Positions 41,705 to 43,076 of a stretch of 43,076 nucleotides of DNA are shown here, in pieces. This DNA comes from Akkermansia muciniphila (GTDB taxonomy: Bacteria; Verrucomicrobiota; Verrucomicrobiia; Verrucomicrobiales; Akkermansiaceae). The notes under the pieces are model-generated. The model saw nothing but the letters and a program-made list of their open reading frames with translations. It was not told the DNA's origin and ran no database searches. A program made the translations under genes and the position numbers. The stretch lies in assembly GCA_945883695.1 (NCBI GenBank), contig CAMCYK010000022.1:1-43076 (forward strand), given 5' to 3'. How positions within the stretch are numbered: position 1 is the stretch's first letter; every line of letters begins with the position of its first letter.

Positions 41705-42418
41705 ATGGTCATCGCGCATCCCGACGACGAGCTCTTCGCCTCCGGGCTGCTGTGCGAGCTTTCCGCCCGCGGCCGCGCCTTCCATCTCGCCTGCCTGACC
41801 CGCGGCGAAGGCGGGACCGCCGGAGCGACGGAACAAGAGGGGAGCGGGCGGGCCGCCCGCGGCACCACGGGCGGGCCGCCCGTGCCCCCCTTGCGAAGCC
41901 AGCTCGGGCGGATCCGCGAAACCGAACTCCGCGCTTCCGCCGCCATCCTCGGGGCCTCCTCGGTGACCTTCCTCGACCACCTCGACCCGCCCGGAAAGCC
42001 CCACCGCACCTACGCGCCGGAGGTCTCCGCCGGCGACCTGGCCGCGCAACTCCAGCCCTTGTTGCAAAACCTCCAGCCATCCCTCCTCCTCACCCACGGC
42101 AGCGGCGGCGAATACTGGCATCCGGCCCATCTGCTGGTCCATCACGCCGTCCGGCGCGCCGCCGGCGGCGCCCGCGACCTCCTCACGATCCACGCCTGGC
42201 AGGAAGGCCACCCCTTGCCCGGCCTGCTCAACCGCGACGACCCCGCCGATCTGGTCGTCAAGGGCGGGCCGCACCGCGCCAAACGCCTCGCCGCTTTCCG
42301 CGCTCATGCCTCGCAGCACGACTACTTCGCCCGCCACGGCGGCGGCTCGCTCGAGGCCTTTGTCGATCTCACCGCCCGCGAGGCCTACCGCCATTACCCG
42401 GCCACCATCGTGGCCTGA
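41705..42418 (+). CDS. PIG-L family deacetylase
   Basis: A zinc-dependent N-acetylglucosaminyl deacetylase-like enzyme of the PIG-L/LmbE superfamily, 237 residues from this ATG. The zinc motif AHPDDE is at residues 4-9, and the third ligand region is HPAHLLVHHAV. The frame is protein-like further upstream (RKRWLQLVRPLRPP, from about 41605), but the original start seems lost at the junction with the glycosyltransferase remnant; GTG and TTG codons there are possible alternatives. About 20 residues around 41840-41905 (GRAARGTTGGPPVPP) come from a palindromic repeat inserted in frame between the first strand-helix unit and RIRETELRASAAILG. It probably acts on a cytosolic or lipid-linked sugar. 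Confidence 0.87.
   Translation: MVIAHPDDELFASGLLCELSARGRAFHLACLTRGEGGTAGATEQEGSGRAARGTTGGPPVPPLRSQLGRIRETELRASAAILGASSVTFLDHLDPPGKPHRTYAPEVSAGDLAAQLQPLLQNLQPSLLLTHGSGGEYWHPAHLLVHHAVRRAAGGARDLLTIHAWQEGHPLPGLLNRDDPADLVVKGGPHRAKRLAAFRAHASQHDYFARHGGGSLEAFVDLTAREAYRHYPATIVA
41847..41883. repeat. Palindromic repeat inserted in the PIG-L gene
   Basis: The self-complementary word CGGGCGGGCCGCCCG occurs twice, at 41847-41861 and 41869-41883, separated by seven bases. It keeps the reading frame of the deacetylase. Confidence 0.85.
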
Positions 42419-42427
42419 ACACTCCCA

Positions 42428-42450
42428 CCGTGGCTGCGGCGTCTCGCCGC
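42428..42450. repeat. Second copy of the short post-stop repeat
   Basis: It matches 36132-36154 at 21 of 23 bases and can form the GCGGC/GCCGC hairpin. It lies 10 bases after the PIG-L stop and 51 bases before the next start. Confidence 0.75.
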
Positions 42451-42501
42451 AAGCCTTTCAGCCGGCCACCCTCATGGCGTGACTCCTGCTCTGACCCCAT
42501 C

Positions 42502-43076
42502 ATGCAAGCCGAAGAACTCGATACCCACCACAAGGCGCTCAAGATCAACCTCGACCCGCGCTGGTACGGGACCCTCGCCGAGATCGGCGCCGGCCAGGAG
42601 GTGGTCCGCTGGTTCTTCCGCGTCGGCGCCGCCGCCGGCACCGTGGCCAAGAGCATCTCGGCTTACGACATGACCGTCAGCGACGCGATCTACGGCAGCG
42701 GCGACCGCTACGTCTCGCGCACCCGCTTGCAGGCGATGCTCGACCGCGAGTTCTCGCTGAATGTCGACCGCCTCGCCGACAAGCGCGGCGACTCCACCGC
42801 CTTCTTCGCCTTCGCCGACACCGTGGTCGCCCGCAGCTTCAAGGGCGGCAACGAATGCCATGGCTGGATGGGCGTGAAATTCCAGTCCCGCCCGCGCGAC
42901 GAACCGTCCCAGATTCTCATCCACGTCCGGATGCTCGACGCCGAGGCCTCGCTCCAGCAGGAAGCCCTCGGCGTGGTCGGCGTGAACCTGCTCTACGGCG
43001 CCTTCTTCCTCCACCACGAGCCCGAGCTGCTGGTCGAAAGCCTGCTCGACAAGCTGACCACCGGCCGCATCGAGAT
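42502..43076 (+). CDS. Conserved hypothetical protein, 3' end outside window
   Basis: The first 191 codons of a protein that runs off the right edge. There is no signal peptide or membrane segment. The sequence is well-formed alpha/beta (VVRWFFRVGAAAGTVAKSIS; RYVSRTRLQAMLDREFSLNV; GWMGVKFQSRPRDEPSQILI). I have a weak recollection that such about 480-residue proteins are conserved in PVC bacteria and cyanobacteria under unreliable names (TonB-dependent receptor, nucleotide adenylyltransferase); I see no motif for either function. The ATG at 42502 is chosen because it begins the coding-like stretch. Confidence 0.8.
   Translation, partial: MQAEELDTHHKALKINLDPRWYGTLAEIGAGQEVVRWFFRVGAAAGTVAKSISAYDMTVSDAIYGSGDRYVSRTRLQAMLDREFSLNVDRLADKRGDSTAFFAFADTVVARSFKGGNECHGWMGVKFQSRPRDEPSQILIHVRMLDAEASLQQEALGVVGVNLLYGAFFLHHEPELLVESLLDKLTTGRIE

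Overview
The window is a GC-rich, gene-dense stretch of chromosome, most likely from a Verrucomicrobiota bacterium of the Luteolibacter/Haloferula kind. This is inferred from a fused lpxC-fabZ gene, very large secreted proteins with Ca-binding DxDGDG repeats, a glycoside hydrolase carrying autotransporter-type beta-strand repeats, and short C-terminal tails ending in patterns such as FWRVRLGLK. Almost no start codon has a Shine-Dalgarno sequence in front of it.

Layout. 1-5.5 kb: the 3' end of a phytoene-desaturase-like FAD enzyme faces a minus-strand group made of a PDZ protein, a Prc/Tsp-like protease, a YggS-type PLP protein and a DUF971 protein; the last three overlap at their start/stop codons. 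5.5-10.3 kb: a minus-strand exopolysaccharide-export locus (small secreted protein, outer-membrane beta-barrel, Wzc-like tyrosine kinase, small Wza-like protein), split by a clear terminator. 10.3-10.65 kb: two glycine tRNAs on opposite strands. 10.8-15.5 kb: a Nif3-like protein and a pseudouridine synthase diverge from lpxC-fabZ, followed by two small envelope proteins and a truncated second copy of the fabZ 3' end.

15.5-28.05 kb holds the most unusual feature: a three-gene minus-strand unit encoding secreted proteins of 1833, 1150 and 1188 residues. The genes are spaced by 13 bp and by an ATGA overlap, and a run of eleven C lies six bases before the first start. I cannot assign a function, and this is the best candidate for an undescribed system. 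28.2-33.8 kb: a DUF1573 protein, a thioredoxin-like 2Fe-2S ferredoxin and a 1389-residue GH16 laminarinase-like enzyme. 33.8-43 kb: a more fluid region with a frameshifted HEAT-like protein, a decayed HigB next to intact HigA, an acetyl-esterase-like hydrolase, a YcgL-type nucleotidyltransferase, a PL11 rhamnogalacturonan lyase, and a glycosyltransferase 5' remnant joined to a PIG-L deacetylase. The GH16, PL11 and esterase genes suggest breakdown of algal or plant polysaccharides.

Palindromic repeats recur throughout, mostly just after stop codons. Two copies of one family show paired base changes that preserve the stems. Several repeats have become part of reading frames (end of the nucleotidyltransferase, an insert in PIG-L, a false start for the pseudouridine synthase).
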